Of a stretch of DNA of 64,000 nucleotides, positions 8,776-18,958 are shown in pieces; within the stretch, counting starts at the first letter, position 1, and each line of letters opens with the position of its first letter. Under the pieces are notes generated by a model. It worked only from the letters and a program-made list of their open reading frames with translations, made no database searches and had not been told where the DNA came from. The position numbers were made by a program, and so were the translations under genes. This stretch comes from Actinomadura sp. J1-007 (lineage in GTDB: Bacteria > Actinomycetota > Actinomycetes > Streptosporangiales > Streptosporangiaceae), in contig NZ_WING01000003.1 in NCBI RefSeq assembly GCF_009793335.1, positions 620,001 to 684,000 on the forward strand, read 5' to 3'.

Positions 8776-10360
8776 CCACCCTCGCCGGCACCCGGACGCT
8801 GCTGCGCCTCGGGCTGCGCCGCGACCGCGTCATGATCCCGGTGTGGATCCTGCTGCTGCTGTCCTCGGTCTACAGCACCCTCGCCGGATACGCGGGCCTC
8901 TACAAGACCGAGGCCGAACGGCAGAAGTTCGCCGACGGGGTCAACGACCAGGCCTCGACCCTCGCGTTCTACGGGCGGCTGCACGACACCTCCGTCGGCG
9001 GCCTGACCGCGTGGCGGATGGGCGCGCTCGGCGCCGCGTTCGTGGGCGTGTTCTGCGTGCTGCTGGTGATCCGGCACACCCGCGCCGAGGAGGAGGACGG
9101 GCGGCTGGAGCTGGTCGGGGCCGGGGTCGTCGGCCGCCGCGCGCCGCTCACCTCCGCGCTGCTGCTGACCATGGTCGCCAACGTCGCGCTCGCCCTGCTC
9201 GTCACGGCCGTGCTCGCCAAGGAGGGCGCCGCGGGCGCGGTCGCGACCGGCGTCGGCTGGATCGGCGCCGGGGCGTTCTTCGCCGCCGTCGCGGCCGTCG
9301 CCGCCCAGGTCTCCGAGAACGCCCGCGTCGCGCGCGGCATCGCCGTCTGCGTGATCGGGGTGTCGTACCTGATCCGCGCGATCGGCGACGCGTCGTCGGG
9401 GCCGGGTGGGTGACGTGGCTGTCGCCGGTCGGGTGGGTCGAGCAGATCCGGCCGTACGGCGGCGACCGCTACTGGGTGGCGCTGCTGCCGCTCGCGGCGG
9501 CGGCCCTCGTCGCCGGCTGCGCGTACGCGCTGATCGAGCGGCGCGACCTCGGCGCCGGACTCGTCCCCTCCCGGCCCGGTCCCGCGACCGCCGCGCCGGG
9601 CCTGCGCAGCCCGCTCGCGCTCGCGTGGCGGCTCCAGCGCGGGTCGATGGCGGCGTGGGCGGCCGGGTTCCTGGTGTACGGCCTGGTGATCGGCGGTCTC
9701 GCCAACGGCATCGGCGACCTGGTCGACGGGAATTCCGGCACCACCGACGTCATCACCAAGATGGGCGGGCAGAACGGCCTGGTCGACGCGTTCCTCGTGA
9801 CGTGCATCGGGATCATGGCGATCCTCGCGTCGACGTACGGGGTGCAGGCGGCGCTGCGGCTGCGCGCGGAGGAGACGCAGCAGCGGGCCGAGCCGGTCCT
9901 CGTCGCGGCCGTCGGCCGGGTCCGCTGGGCGGCCGGGCACCTGCTCATCGCGCTCGCCGGGACCGCGGTCATGATGCTGGTGTCCGGCCTCGCCATCGGC
10001 GTCACGTACGGCGCGGCCGCGGGCGACGTGGGCGGCAAGACGGCCGAGGCGCTCGGCGCGGTGCTGGTGCAGGTGCCCGCCGCGTGGGTCGCCACGGGCA
10101 TCGCGGTCGCGCTGTTCGGGCTGGCGCCCCGGCTGGCGCTCGGGGCGTGGGCGATGGTCGGGCTGTTCCTGCTGCTCGGCCAGCTCGGGCCGCTGCTCGA
10201 CCTCGGGCAGGCCGTGATGGACCTGTCGCCGTTCACCCACGTGCCGAAGCTGCCGGGCGGCGACATGCGGGCGACGCCGCTGGTCGTCCTCACGGCGATC
10301 GTGGCGGCGCTGGTCGGCGCGGGCCTCTACGGCTTCCGCCGCCGCGACGTGACGGCCTGA
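8772..10360 (+). CDS. ABC exporter permease (polyketide-antibiotic-exporter type), one apparent frameshift
   Basis: Membrane partner of the preceding ATPase, about 529 aa after correction. Two tandem halves each carry about six hydrophobic segments (for example MIPVWILLLLSSVYS, AAFVGVFCVLLVI, SALLLTMVANVALALLV, then AAGFLVYGLVIGGLANG, AAGHLLIALAGTAVMML, LGAWAMVGLFLLLGQLG). The first frame stops at 9411, but adding one G in the ccggg run near 9400-9405 continues SSGPGWVTWLSPVGWVEQI into the second frame, and 1589+1 bases is divisible by three. WLSPVGW followed by RPYGGDRYW is characteristic of this exporter family. The start overlaps the ATPase stop. A perfect hairpin follows. Confidence 0.8.
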
Positions 10361-10368
10361 TCCACCCT

Positions 10369-10403
10369 GCGCCGGAGGGACTTTCAGGGGGTCCCTCCGG
10401 CGC
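10369..10403. terminator. Bidirectional terminator overlapping the end of pip
   Basis: Perfect 13-bp inverted repeat GCGCCGGAGGGAC / GTCCCTCCGGCGC with a 9-nt loop. The loop holds the TGA stop of the oppositely oriented peptidase gene (10384-10386), and one arm encodes its last residues. Confidence 0.7.
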
Positions 10404-11397
10404 TTCGCGTCGGAAGCGGGGCGTGCGGGCCGTGGTCAGGGCGGAAGCGGTCGGTGGCCTCGATGATGTGGTGCAGCGTGCCGGGTTCGGTGCTCGCGTG
10501 CCCGGCGTCCTCGACGATGTGGAACTCGGCCTCGGGCCAGGCGAGGTGCAGGGCCCACGCCTGCTCGACCGGGCACTTCATGTCGTACCGCCCGTGGACG
10601 ATCACGGCGGGGAGGTGCCGGATCCGGTCGACGCCCGCGAGGAGGCCGTCGCCGAGGAACGAGTCGTGGCCGAGGTAGTGCTGCTGGATGCGCGCCATCG
10701 CGACCAGCAGGCGGTCGTCCAGCCCGGTCGGCGGCGGCGCGGGGACGAGCGTGTTGGCCGACAGCTCCCATCCCAGCCACGCCTTGGCCGCCGCCAGGTG
10801 CACGGCCGGGTCGGCGTCGAACAGCCGCCGCCCGTACGCGGCCACGAGGTCGTCGCGCTCGGCCTCGGGAATGTGGCCGCGGAACGGCGCCCACTCGTCC
10901 GGGAACAGCCGCGCGAGGCCCGTCGGGCCGAACGTCCACGCCTCGTCCTCCGGGCGGGCGAGGTAGACGCCGCGCAGGACGAACCCGGTGACGCGCTCGG
11001 GGTGCGCCTGGCCGTACGCGAGGCCGAGGGTGGTGCCCCAGCTCCCGCCGAACACGAGCCAGCGCTCGATGCCGAGGTGCTCGCGCAGCGCCTCCATGTC
11101 GGCGACCAGGTGCGGGGTGGTGTTGGCCTCCCACGCCACGTCGGGGCCGGAGGCGTGCGGCAGGCTCCTGCCGCAGTTGCGCTGGTCGAACAGGACGACG
11201 CGGTACGCGGCGGGGTCGAAGTAGCGGCGGAACCCCGGCAGCACCCCGCCCCCCGGGCCCCCGTGCACGAACACCACCGGTGCGCCGTCGGGATCGCCGC
11301 ACGTCTCCCAGTAGATCTCGTTGCCGTCGCCGACGGCGAGCATGCCGTGGTCGTACGGCTCGACAGGCGGGTACAGCTCCTTGAAACCCATGCACAT
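10384..11397 (-). CDS. pip: Proline iminopeptidase
   Basis: 337 aa, alpha/beta hydrolase of peptidase family S33 that releases N-terminal proline from peptides in the cytoplasm. Visible are the oxyanion/HGGPGG motif (VFVHGGPGGG, residues ~42-51), DQRNCGRS, the nucleophile elbow GGSWGTTLGL, the acid region HGRYDMKCP and the catalytic His in DAGHAS. Length matches the family. The start is ATG 11397 (MCMGFKEL) or the second ATG 11391. The C-terminus lies inside the terminator hairpin. There is no operon partner: hrpA lies upstream on the same strand, 87 bp away. Confidence 0.9.
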   Translation of the reverse strand: MCMGFKELYPPVEPYDHGMLAVGDGNEIYWETCGDPDGAPVVFVHGGPGGGVLPGFRRYFDPAAYRVVLFDQRNCGRSLPHASGPDVAWEANTTPHLVADMEALREHLGIERWLVFGGSWGTTLGLAYGQAHPERVTGFVLRGVYLARPEDEAWTFGPTGLARLFPDEWAPFRGHIPEAERDDLVAAYGRRLFDADPAVHLAAAKAWLGWELSANTLVPAPPPTGLDDRLLVAMARIQQHYLGHDSFLGDGLLAGVDRIRHLPAVIVHGRYDMKCPVEQAWALHLAWPEAEFHIVEDAGHASTEPGTLHHIIEATDRFRPDHGPHAPLPTRSAGGTP

Positions 11398-11484
11398 CAG
11401 TACTACCCGACGTCCCGCCCCCTTTGATCATTTTCGGGATGCGGGACGGGACGGACCGGACGGCCGGGGCGGACCGGGCGGCGT

Positions 11485-14400
11485 TCAGGAGAGCTGGGCG
11501 AGGGCCTTGCGGATGCGCTTGTCGGACACGGGGTACCGGGTGCCGAGCTGCTGGGCGAAGAGGCTGACGCGCAGCTCCTCCAGCATCCAGCCGACCTGGC
11601 GGGCCGGCTCGTCGTCGCGGCGGGCGGGCGGGAGCCGCCGCAGCGCCTGCTCGTACTCCTGCCGGAGCACCTCGACCTGGTGGGAGAGCTGGCGGTCGCG
11701 GCCGGGGTTCTCGGGGAGCTTGTCGAGCCGCACCGCGAGGGCGCGCAGGTAGCGGGGCAGGTCGGGGAGGCGCTGCCAGCCGGTCTCGGTGACGAACCCG
11801 GGCCGGACCAGCGTGCCGAGATGCTCCCGGATGCCGGTGAGCGCCGGGACGAGCGTGAGGCTCGCCGTGCCGCGCAGGCGCCGGTCGATCTCGTGGGCCT
11901 CGGCGAGGATCCGTTCGACCAGGGCGACGATCGCGGCGGTCGCGTCGTACAGGTCGGCGCGGACGAGGTCGTACAGCCGGGTGAAGCCCGCCTCGTCCCA
12001 GGCCGGTCCCCCGGCGGCGGCGATCAGGCGGTCGGCGGCGGCGGTCACGCAGTCGTCGAAGAGCGCGGCGACCGAGCCGTGCGGGTTGTGGCTGAGGGCG
12101 AGCTTGCCCTGGTTGGTCAGTCCGCCCTGGATCTGCTTGGCGGGGACGGCGCGTTCAGCAGGACGAGGCGGCGGGTGCCGCGCCACATGGCGCGCCGCTG
12201 CTCGGCCTCGGTCTCGTACATCCGGACGGCGACCGAGTCGCCCTCGTCGGTCAGCGCGGGGTACGCCTTGACGTCGTAGCCGGCCTGGCTGCGCTCGTAG
12301 GTCTTCGGCAGCTCGCCGATCGTCCAGGCGCGCAGCCCGGCCCGTTCGAGGCCCTCGGCGGACGCGGCCTTGGCGAGGGTGCCGCGGACGGTCCCGGCGA
12401 GGCGGCGCTTCAGCGCGTCGAGGTCGGTGTCCTCGCCGAGCACCCGCCCGCGGTCGTCGGCGACGCGGAACGTGATGCGCAGGTGGGCGGGGAGCCGGGA
12501 CGGGTCCCACGCCTCGCGGGCGACGGGGACGCTCGTCATCGCGGTCAGCTCGCGTTCGAGGGCGTCCAGCAGCGGCTCGGTGCGCGGCGACACCCGGTCG
12601 AGGACCTTGCGGGCGTAGTCGGGCGCCGGGACGAAGTTGACGCGCAGCTGCTTCGGCAGCGAGCGGATCAGCTCGGTGACCAGCTCCACGCGCAGGCCCG
12701 GCACCTGCCACTCGAACCCGGACGGCCTGACCTGGTTGAGGATCTGCACGGGGATGTGCACGGTCACGCCGTCGGCGTCGGCGCCGGGCTCGAACTGGTA
12801 GGTGAGGCGGAGGCGCAGCGGCCCCTGCCGCCACGCGTCGGGGTAGTCGGCCTCGGAGACGCCGCCCGCGCTCTCGTTGATGAGCATCGACTTCTCGAAG
12901 CTCAGCAGGTCGGGCTCGGCGTGCCGGGCCTTCTTCCACCAGGCGTCGAAGTGGCGGCCGGAGACGACGTCGTCGGGAACGCGCTCGTCGTAGAAGTCGA
13001 ACAGCGTCTCGTCGTCCACGAGGATGTCGCGGCGGCGGGCGCGGTGCTCCAGCTCCTCGACCTCGTCGAGCAGCGCGCGGTTGTCGTGGAAGAACCGGTG
13101 GTGGGTCTGCCAGTCGCCCTCGACCAGCGCGTGCCGGATGAACAGCTCGCGCGCGAGCGGCGGGTCGATGCGGCCGTAGTTGACGCGGCGCTGCGCGACG
13201 ATCGGGACGCCGTAGAGGGTGACCTTCTCGTACGCCATGACGGCGGCCTGCTTCTTGGACCAGTGCGGCTCGCTGTAGGACCGTTTGACGAGGTGCTCGG
13301 CGAGCGGCTCGACCCACTCGGGTTCGATCCTGGCGTTGACGCGGGCCCAGAGGCGGGACGTCTCGACCAGCTCGGCCGACATGATCCAGCGCGGGGGCTT
13401 CTTGAACAGCGCCGACCCGGGGAAGACGGCGAACCGCGCGCCGCGCGCCCCGACGTACTCCTGCTGCCTGCGCCTCGGGCCGCCGTCCTTCTTGTCGCCG
13501 CCCTTGTCCTTGGCGTCGGCGTCCATCAGCCCGATGTGGGAGAGCAGGCCGGACAGCAGCGACACGTGGACGCGGTCGGGCGGGGCGTCGGCGGTGTTGA
13601 CCGCGACCCCGAGCTGCTTGGCGACCTGCTTGAGCTGGCTGTGCAGGTCCTGCCATTCGCGGACGCGCAGGAAGTGCAGGAACTCGTTCTTGCACATGCG
13701 GCGGAACTGGTTGCCCGACAGCTCGCGCTGCTGCTCGCGCAGGTGGTTCCACAGGTTGAGGTAGGCGAGGAAGTCCGAGGTCGGGTCGGCGAAGCGGCGG
13801 TGCAGCTCGTCGGCGGCCTGCTGGTGCTCGGCGGGCCGTTCGCGGGGGTCCTGGATGGACAGCGCGGCGGCGATGACGAGGACCTCGCGGACGCAGCCGT
13901 TCTTCTCGGCCTCCAGCACCATCCGGCCGAGCCGCGGGTCGACGGGGAGCTGGGCGAGGCGGCGGCCGAGCGGGGTGAGGCGCTTGCGCGGGTCCTGCTC
14001 GGCGGGGTCGATCGCGCCGAGCTCGTGCAGCAGGTCGACGCCCGCCTTGACGTTGCGCCGGTCGGGCGGCTCGACGAACGGGAACGCGGCGATGTCGCCG
14101 AGCCCGAGCGAGGTCATCTGGAGGATGACCGACGCGAGGTTGGTGCGCAGGATCTCGGGGTCGGTGAACTCGGGCCGGGACTCGAAGTCCTCCTCCGAGT
14201 ACAGCCGGATGCAGATGCCCTCGGACACGCGCCCGCAGCGGCCCTTGCGCTGGTTGGCCGACGCCTGCGAGACCGCCTCGATCGGGAGCCGCTGCACCTT
14301 GAGCCGGTGGCTGTAGCGCGAGATGCGGGCGGTGCCGGGGTCGACCACGTACTTGATGCCGGGAACGGTCAGCGACGTCTCGGCGACGTTGGTGGCGAGG

Positions 14401-15454
14401 ACGACGCGCCGCCCGCGGTGCGCCTGGAAGACGCGGTGCTGCTCGGCCGCCGACAGGCGCGCGTAGAGCGGGAGCACCTCGGTCTGCTGCCCGCGCCGCC
14501 CTGGAGGTGCTTGGTGAGCGCGTCGGCGGTGTCGCGGATCTCCCGTTCGCCGCTGAGGAACACCAGGACGTCGCCGGGCGCCTCCAGCGCCAGCTCGTCC
14601 ACCGCGTCGAGGATCGCCTGGATCTGGTCGCGGTCGGGGTCGGCGGCCGGGTCCTCGGGGTCGGTGACGGGCCGGTAGCGCACCTCGACGGGGTAGGTGC
14701 GGCCGGACACCTCGACGATCGGCGCGTCCCCGAAGTGCCGGGAGAACCGCTCGGGGTCGATCGTCGCCGAGGTGATGATCACCTTGAGGTCGGGGCGGCG
14801 CGGCAGGATCTCCCGGACGTACCCGAGCAGGAAGTCGATGTTGAGGCTGCGCTCGTGCGCCTCGTCGATGATCAGGGTGTCGTACTGGCGGAGCAGCCGG
14901 TCGGTCTGGATCTCGGCGAGCAGGATGCCGTCGGTCATCAGCTTGACGAGCGTCTCGTCGCTGGAGCGGTCGGTGAAGCGGACCTTGTAGCCGACGGCCT
15001 CGCCGAGCTCGGTGCCGAGCTCCTCGGCGATGCGGTCGGCGACGGTGCGGGCGGCGATCCGGCGCGGCTGGGTGTGCCCGATCGAGCCGCGGACGCCGCG
15101 GCCGAGCTCCAGGCAGATCTTGGGGATCTGGGTGGTCTTGCCGGACCCGGTCTCGCCGGCGACGATCACGACCTGGTGGTCGCGGACCGCGGCGAGGATG
15201 TCGTCCTTCTTCTGGCTGACCGGCAGCTCGGCCGGGTAGGCGATCGGCGGCACCGCGGCGCGGCGCCGCTCGACCCGCCGCTCGGCGGCCTCGATGTCGG
15301 CGGCGATCTCGTCGGCGGCCGCGCGCCGCCGCCCCTCGTCGCGCAGCCTCTCTGTCCCGTCGATGCGGCGGCGCAGCCGGTGCGCGTCGCGGGCCGTCAG
15401 CTCGGGCAGGCGCGCGCGCAGGTCGGCGAGCGGCGATCTCACAGGCGTTCCCAT
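11485..15454 (-). CDS. hrpA: ATP-dependent DEAH-box RNA helicase HrpA, two apparent frameshifts
   Basis: Large DEAH helicase acting on RNA; in E. coli HrpA is linked to rescue of stalled ribosomes. Residue positions: Walker A GETGSGKT 100-107, DEAH 197-200, SAT 229-231. Further on are ATNVAETSLTVPG and the motif VI stretch QRKGRCGRVSEG, followed by the ratchet/HA2 region and the long HrpA-specific C-terminal domain. Two single-base losses break the frame. Near 14500-14505 one added base joins LTKHLQGG to RGQQTEVLPLYARLS. Near 12145-12150 one added C gives NAPSPPKQIQGGLTNQ. 3970+2 bases equals 1324 codons, the usual HrpA size. Both downstream parts keep intact family motifs, so I regard this as one functional gene with sequence errors. 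ATG start at 15454. Confidence 0.88.
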
Positions 15455-15684
15455 CGTTCATCGGCGGCGCGGTGCGGCCGGGGGGCTCCCCTGCCCGCAA
15501 CCTTCGAACCGTAGCCTCCTGCGCGGAGGTCCGGCGATCCATTTTCCCTCACCGCCGGGAGCGGGCCCGCGCCCGCACGCAGGTACAACGCCCCGCGGGG
15601 AGGCGGCATTCCGCGACGCGGGGCCACGATTCGATCACCGAAAGCACTGCCGGGCGGCGCGGACATCCCCCATCATGGGGCCAC

Positions 15685-17148
15685 ATGGGGACCCCGAGCG
15701 CGGCAGGACGCTACCGGATCGACCGGCTCCTCGGGTCCGGCGGGTTCGCCTCGGTGTGGCTCGGCCGCGACGAGGAGCTGGACTCGCCGGTCGCGATCAA
15801 GATCCTGGCCGAGCACTGGGCGCTCCGGGCCGACGTGCGGGAGCGGTTCGTCCAGGAGGCGCGTCTGCTGCGCCAGGTCGACTCGCACCGGCTCGTCCAG
15901 GTGTTCGACATCGGCGAGCTGGACGACGGGCGGCCGTACTTCGTGATGACCTACGCCGACCGCGGCACGCTGGAGGAGCGGCTCGCGGCGGGCGCGCTGC
16001 CGGTCAACGAGGCGCTGCGCGTCGCCCGGGAGATCGTCCGGGGCGTCCAGGACCTGCACGACCTCGGCATCGTGCACCGCGACCTGAAGCCGTCCAACGT
16101 GCTGGTGCGCTCGGCGCCCGGCGGCGGGGACGGGGAGCGGATCATGATCTCCGACCTCGGCGTCGCGCGCACCGGCGACCGCCTGTCGAGCCTCACGCTG
16201 CCCGCCGGGTCGCCCGGCTACATGGCGCCCGAGCAGTCGCAGGTCGACGGGGCCCCGGACCGGCGCGCCGACGTGTACGGGCTCGGCGCGCTGACCTACC
16301 ACCTGCTGGCCGGCGAGCCGCCCGGGCAGGCGCGGCGGCCGCCGAGCGAGTCGCAGCCGGCCGTCCCGGCCGCGGTGGACGCGGTGGTGCTGCGCGCCCT
16401 CGAACCCGACCGCGAGCGGCGGTGGCCGTCGGCGGCGGAGTTCGGCCGGGCCCTGTCGCAGGCCACCAGCAAGATCGACACCGATCCGCTGCCGGAGGCG
16501 CCCCCGGCGGGCGCGGGACGCGGCGCGCTGCGGGGCCTGGGCCGGGGCCGCGTCGCCGCTCTGGCGGCGGGCGCGGCGGCCGTGATCGCGCTCGGCGCGG
16601 GCGGCGCGTACTGGGCGTTCGCCGGATCGGACGGCTCGTCCGGCGGGAGGGGCGCGGCGGGCGCGCGGGCGGCGAACGACCCCGACCGCTGGCTGCGCGC
16701 CGAGTCCGACGTCCCGCGCCAGTACCGCCCGCTGATCGTCCAGGCGGGCACGTGGTGCCGGATGGACGGGCTGAGCCCGGCGCTGATCGCCGCGATGCTG
16801 AAGGCGGAGAGCGGCTTCGACCCGCACCTGTCCGATCCGCGGATGGACGAGTACGGGATCGCGCGGTGGACGCCGAAGGTGCTGGTGTTCTGGCAGCCCG
16901 GCGGGCTCAACAACCCCGAGCCGAAGCCCGCGCAGATCACGCCCGAGCTGTCGATCCCGGCGATGGGCCGCTACCTGTGCTACTGGGGCAAGGACCTGAA
17001 GGGCGTCCCCGGCGACCCGGCGCTCAACCTGGCGGCGATGTACCGGACGTCGTCCAAGCGGGTCGTCCAGTCGCGCGGCGTCCCGGCGAAGTACCGGCCG
17101 TACACCGAGAAGGTCGCGCGCTACCTGCGGGACTACCGCCCCCGCTGA
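15685..17148 (+). CDS. Membrane Ser/Thr protein kinase fused to a lytic-transglycosylase-like domain
   Basis: 487 aa. Kinase domain ~9-262: glycine loop GSGGFASV (17-24), Lys39 in VAIK, HRDLKPSN (131-138), DLG (157-159, a variant of DFG) and APE (181-183). A single membrane segment lies at ~288-312. It is followed by an extracytoplasmic lysozyme/SLT-like domain (~345-487) with the ESGFDP motif at 375-380 (candidate catalytic Glu375), GIARW at 391-395 and a Tyr-rich end. Known actinobacterial kinases such as PknB instead carry PASTA sensor domains. Here a possible peptidoglycan-cleaving or -binding domain replaces the sensor, so the protein may couple wall state to phosphorylation. Start chosen at ATG 15685 because the upstream extension is compositionally unlike protein. 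A hairpin follows the stop. Confidence 0.85.
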   Translation: MGTPSAAGRYRIDRLLGSGGFASVWLGRDEELDSPVAIKILAEHWALRADVRERFVQEARLLRQVDSHRLVQVFDIGELDDGRPYFVMTYADRGTLEERLAAGALPVNEALRVAREIVRGVQDLHDLGIVHRDLKPSNVLVRSAPGGGDGERIMISDLGVARTGDRLSSLTLPAGSPGYMAPEQSQVDGAPDRRADVYGLGALTYHLLAGEPPGQARRPPSESQPAVPAAVDAVVLRALEPDRERRWPSAAEFGRALSQATSKIDTDPLPEAPPAGAGRGALRGLGRGRVAALAAGAAAVIALGAGGAYWAFAGSDGSSGGRGAAGARAANDPDRWLRAESDVPRQYRPLIVQAGTWCRMDGLSPALIAAMLKAESGFDPHLSDPRMDEYGIARWTPKVLVFWQPGGLNNPEPKPAQITPELSIPAMGRYLCYWGKDLKGVPGDPALNLAAMYRTSSKRVVQSRGVPAKYRPYTEKVARYLRDYRPR

Positions 17149-17172
17149 ACCGTCCCCGCCGCGGGCCGCTGT

Positions 17173-17199
17173 GCGGAGCCGGGGGGCCGCCGGCTCCGC
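17173..17199. terminator. Hairpin terminator between kinase and SDR genes
   Basis: Perfect 10-bp stem GCGGAGCCGG / CCGGCTCCGC with a 7-nt loop, between convergent stops at 17148 and 17206. Confidence 0.6.
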
Positions 17200-17205
17200 T
17201 TGCGG

Positions 17206-18114
17206 TCAGCCCGCCCCGTAGACCGGCTCGGGCGCGGGGGCCTGGGCCAGCAGGTCCTTGACGGCGGCGCCGACGTCGGCGGGGTCCCAGCGGGCGCCCT
17301 TGTCGACGGCGGGGCCGTGGCGGAACGCGTCCATCACGCAGATCCGGCCGCCCTCGGCCTCGAAGACCCGGCCGGTGACGCCGGCCGAGTCGGCCGAGCC
17401 GAGCCAGACGACGAGCGGCGAGACGTTCTCGGGGGCCATCGCGTCGAACTCGCCCTCGGCGGGCGCGGCCATCGTCTGCGCGAAGACCTCCTCGGTCATC
17501 CGGGTGCGGGCGGCGGGCGCGATGGCGTTGACCGTGACGCCGTAGCGGCCGAGCTCGGCGGACGCGACGAGGGTGAGGCCGACGATCCCGGCCTTGGCCG
17601 CGGAGTAGTTGCCCTGGCCGACGCTGCCGAGCAGGCCCGCGCCGGACGAGGTGTTGACCACGCGCGCGTCCACGGGGCGGCCCGCCTTGCTCTCGCCGCG
17701 CCAGTACCGGCCGGCGTGCTTGAGCGGGAGGAAGTGCCCCTTCAGGTGGACGCGCATGACGGCGTCCCACTCGTCCTCGCCCAGGTTGACGAGCATCCGG
17801 TCGCGGAGGAACCCGGCGTTGTTGACCAGCACGTCGAGCCGTCCGAACGCCTCGACGCCGGTGGCGACGAGCGCGGCGGCGCCCGCGTCGGTCGCGATGT
17901 CGTGCGTGCTGGCGACGGCCCGGCCGCCGAGCGCGGCGATCTCCGCCACGACGTCGTGGGCGGGCCCGCCGGACGCCTCGCCGGTCCCGTCGCGGGCGAC
18001 GCCGAGGTCGTTCACCACGACGGCGGCGCCCTGCCGGGCGAACTCCAGCGCGTGCGCGCGGCCGAGCCCGCGCCCGGCCCCGGTGACGGCGACGACACGG
18101 TCCTTGCAGATCAC
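17206..18114 (-). CDS. Short-chain dehydrogenase, KstR2-cluster member (Rv3548c-like)
   Basis: 302 aa classical SDR. It has the NAD(P) motif TGAGRGLGRAHA at the N-terminus, NNAG in VLVNNAGFL, catalytic Ser in NTSSGAG and YSAAKAG (Tyr/Lys). The extended C-terminus is shared with bacterial 3-hydroxyacyl-CoA/hydroxysteroid dehydrogenase SDRs. The GTG start overlaps the upstream SDR stop by GTGA, so the two form an operon divergent from echA20. The order SDR-SDR-echA20-ipdA-ipdB-ipdC matches M. tuberculosis Rv3548c-Rv3553, which supports a role in degrading the last two steroid rings. The exact substrate is not established. Confidence 0.85.
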   Translation of the reverse strand: MICKDRVVAVTGAGRGLGRAHALEFARQGAAVVVNDLGVARDGTGEASGGPAHDVVAEIAALGGRAVASTHDIATDAGAAALVATGVEAFGRLDVLVNNAGFLRDRMLVNLGEDEWDAVMRVHLKGHFLPLKHAGRYWRGESKAGRPVDARVVNTSSGAGLLGSVGQGNYSAAKAGIVGLTLVASAELGRYGVTVNAIAPAARTRMTEEVFAQTMAAPAEGEFDAMAPENVSPLVVWLGSADSAGVTGRVFEAEGGRICVMDAFRHGPAVDKGARWDPADVGAAVKDLLAQAPAPEPVYGAG

Positions 18115-18902
18115 TTGGGGTCCTCCTTGTTCACGGTGGCGTCCTGGTTCACGGTGGCGGCGTCGAGGAAGGCGGGGCGCTCGCCGCCGCCGTGGACGAG
18201 CAGCGCCGAGCCGGTGACGTAGGCCGCGAGCGGCGAGGCGAGGAACACGCAGGCGGCGCCGACGTCGGACGGCTCGGCGAGCCGTCCGAGCGGGACGGTC
18301 CGCTCGACGGCGCGCACGCCGTCCTCGTCGCCGTAGTGCAGGTGGGTCTGCTCGGTGCGGACCATGCCGAGGGTGAGGCTGTTGACCCGCACCCGGGGCG
18401 CCCACTCGACGGCGAGCGAAGTGGTCAGGCTGGCGAGGCCGGCCTTGGCCGCGCCGTACGCGGCGGTGCCGGGCGAGGGCCGCGCGCCGGAGACGCTGCC
18501 GATCATGATGACCGAGCCGCCCTCGGGCTGCCGGTCCATGACCGCGTGCGCGGCGCGGGCCATGATCAGTGGCGCGCTCAGGTTGAGTTCGAGGATCTTG
18601 AGATGGGTGCGCAGCGGGCCGTCCGCGACGGGCAGGAACGGCGCGCCGCCGGCGTTGTTGACCAGCACGTCGAGCCGGTCCAGGCCGTCCATGAACGCCT
18701 GGACCGCGTCGGGGTCGCGCACGTCGAGGGAGGCGAACCGGGCGGTCCGGCCGTTCGCCTCCGGCAGGGTCTCGGGCTCGCGCCGGGCGACCGCGACCAC
18801 GTCGGCGCCGGCCTCCAGGAAGGACCGGCTGATGCCGGCGCCGACGCCCCGGACGCCTCCCGTGACCACGACGGTCCGGCCGCTCAGATCCAGCGTCAGC
18901 AC
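18111..18902 (-). CDS. Short-chain dehydrogenase, KstR2-cluster member (Rv3549c-like)
   Basis: 263 aa SDR. It has the cofactor motif TGGVRGVGAGI (residues ~14-24), NNAG in VLVNNAGGAP, catalytic Ser in GSVSGAR and YGAAKAG (Tyr/Lys). It is the first gene of a two-gene operon facing away from echA20. The KstR2-type palindrome at 18932-18945 is 29 bp upstream of its ATG, so it is probably repressed together with the opposite operon. The position equals Rv3549c of M. tuberculosis. An oxidoreductase step on hydroxyacyl-CoA ring C/D intermediates is inferred from context. Confidence 0.85.
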   Translation of the reverse strand: MLTLDLSGRTVVVTGGVRGVGAGISRSFLEAGADVVAVARREPETLPEANGRTARFASLDVRDPDAVQAFMDGLDRLDVLVNNAGGAPFLPVADGPLRTHLKILELNLSAPLIMARAAHAVMDRQPEGGSVIMIGSVSGARPSPGTAAYGAAKAGLASLTTSLAVEWAPRVRVNSLTLGMVRTEQTHLHYGDEDGVRAVERTVPLGRLAEPSDVGAACVFLASPLAAYVTGSALLVHGGGERPAFLDAATVNQDATVNKEDPK

Positions 18903-18927
18903 GTCTCTCCCCTCTGCTACCGTTCTG

Positions 18928-18948
18928 TTCTAACAAATGTTTGGTGGA
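18928..18948. promoter_or_regulatory. KstR2-type operator between SDR operon and echA20 operon
   Basis: Core palindrome AACAAATGTTTGGT at 18932-18945 has the form AnCAAAnnTTTGnT, close to the published mycobacterial KstR2 box AnCAAGnnCTTGnT. It ends 13 nt before the echA20 ATG. An almost identical sequence lies in front of fadE30 at 55617-55637; 19 of 21 positions match when both are read toward the gene. Confidence 0.75.
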
Positions 18949-18958
18949 AAGGTAGCGC

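Noticed and set aside
12140..14510. hrpA as a pseudogene or a programmed frameshift
   Set aside because: Both breaks are simple one-base losses at G/C-rich sequence with intact motifs on each side. No slippery heptamer, stop-codon context or pseudoknot was seen, and the same type of loss occurs in eight unrelated genes.
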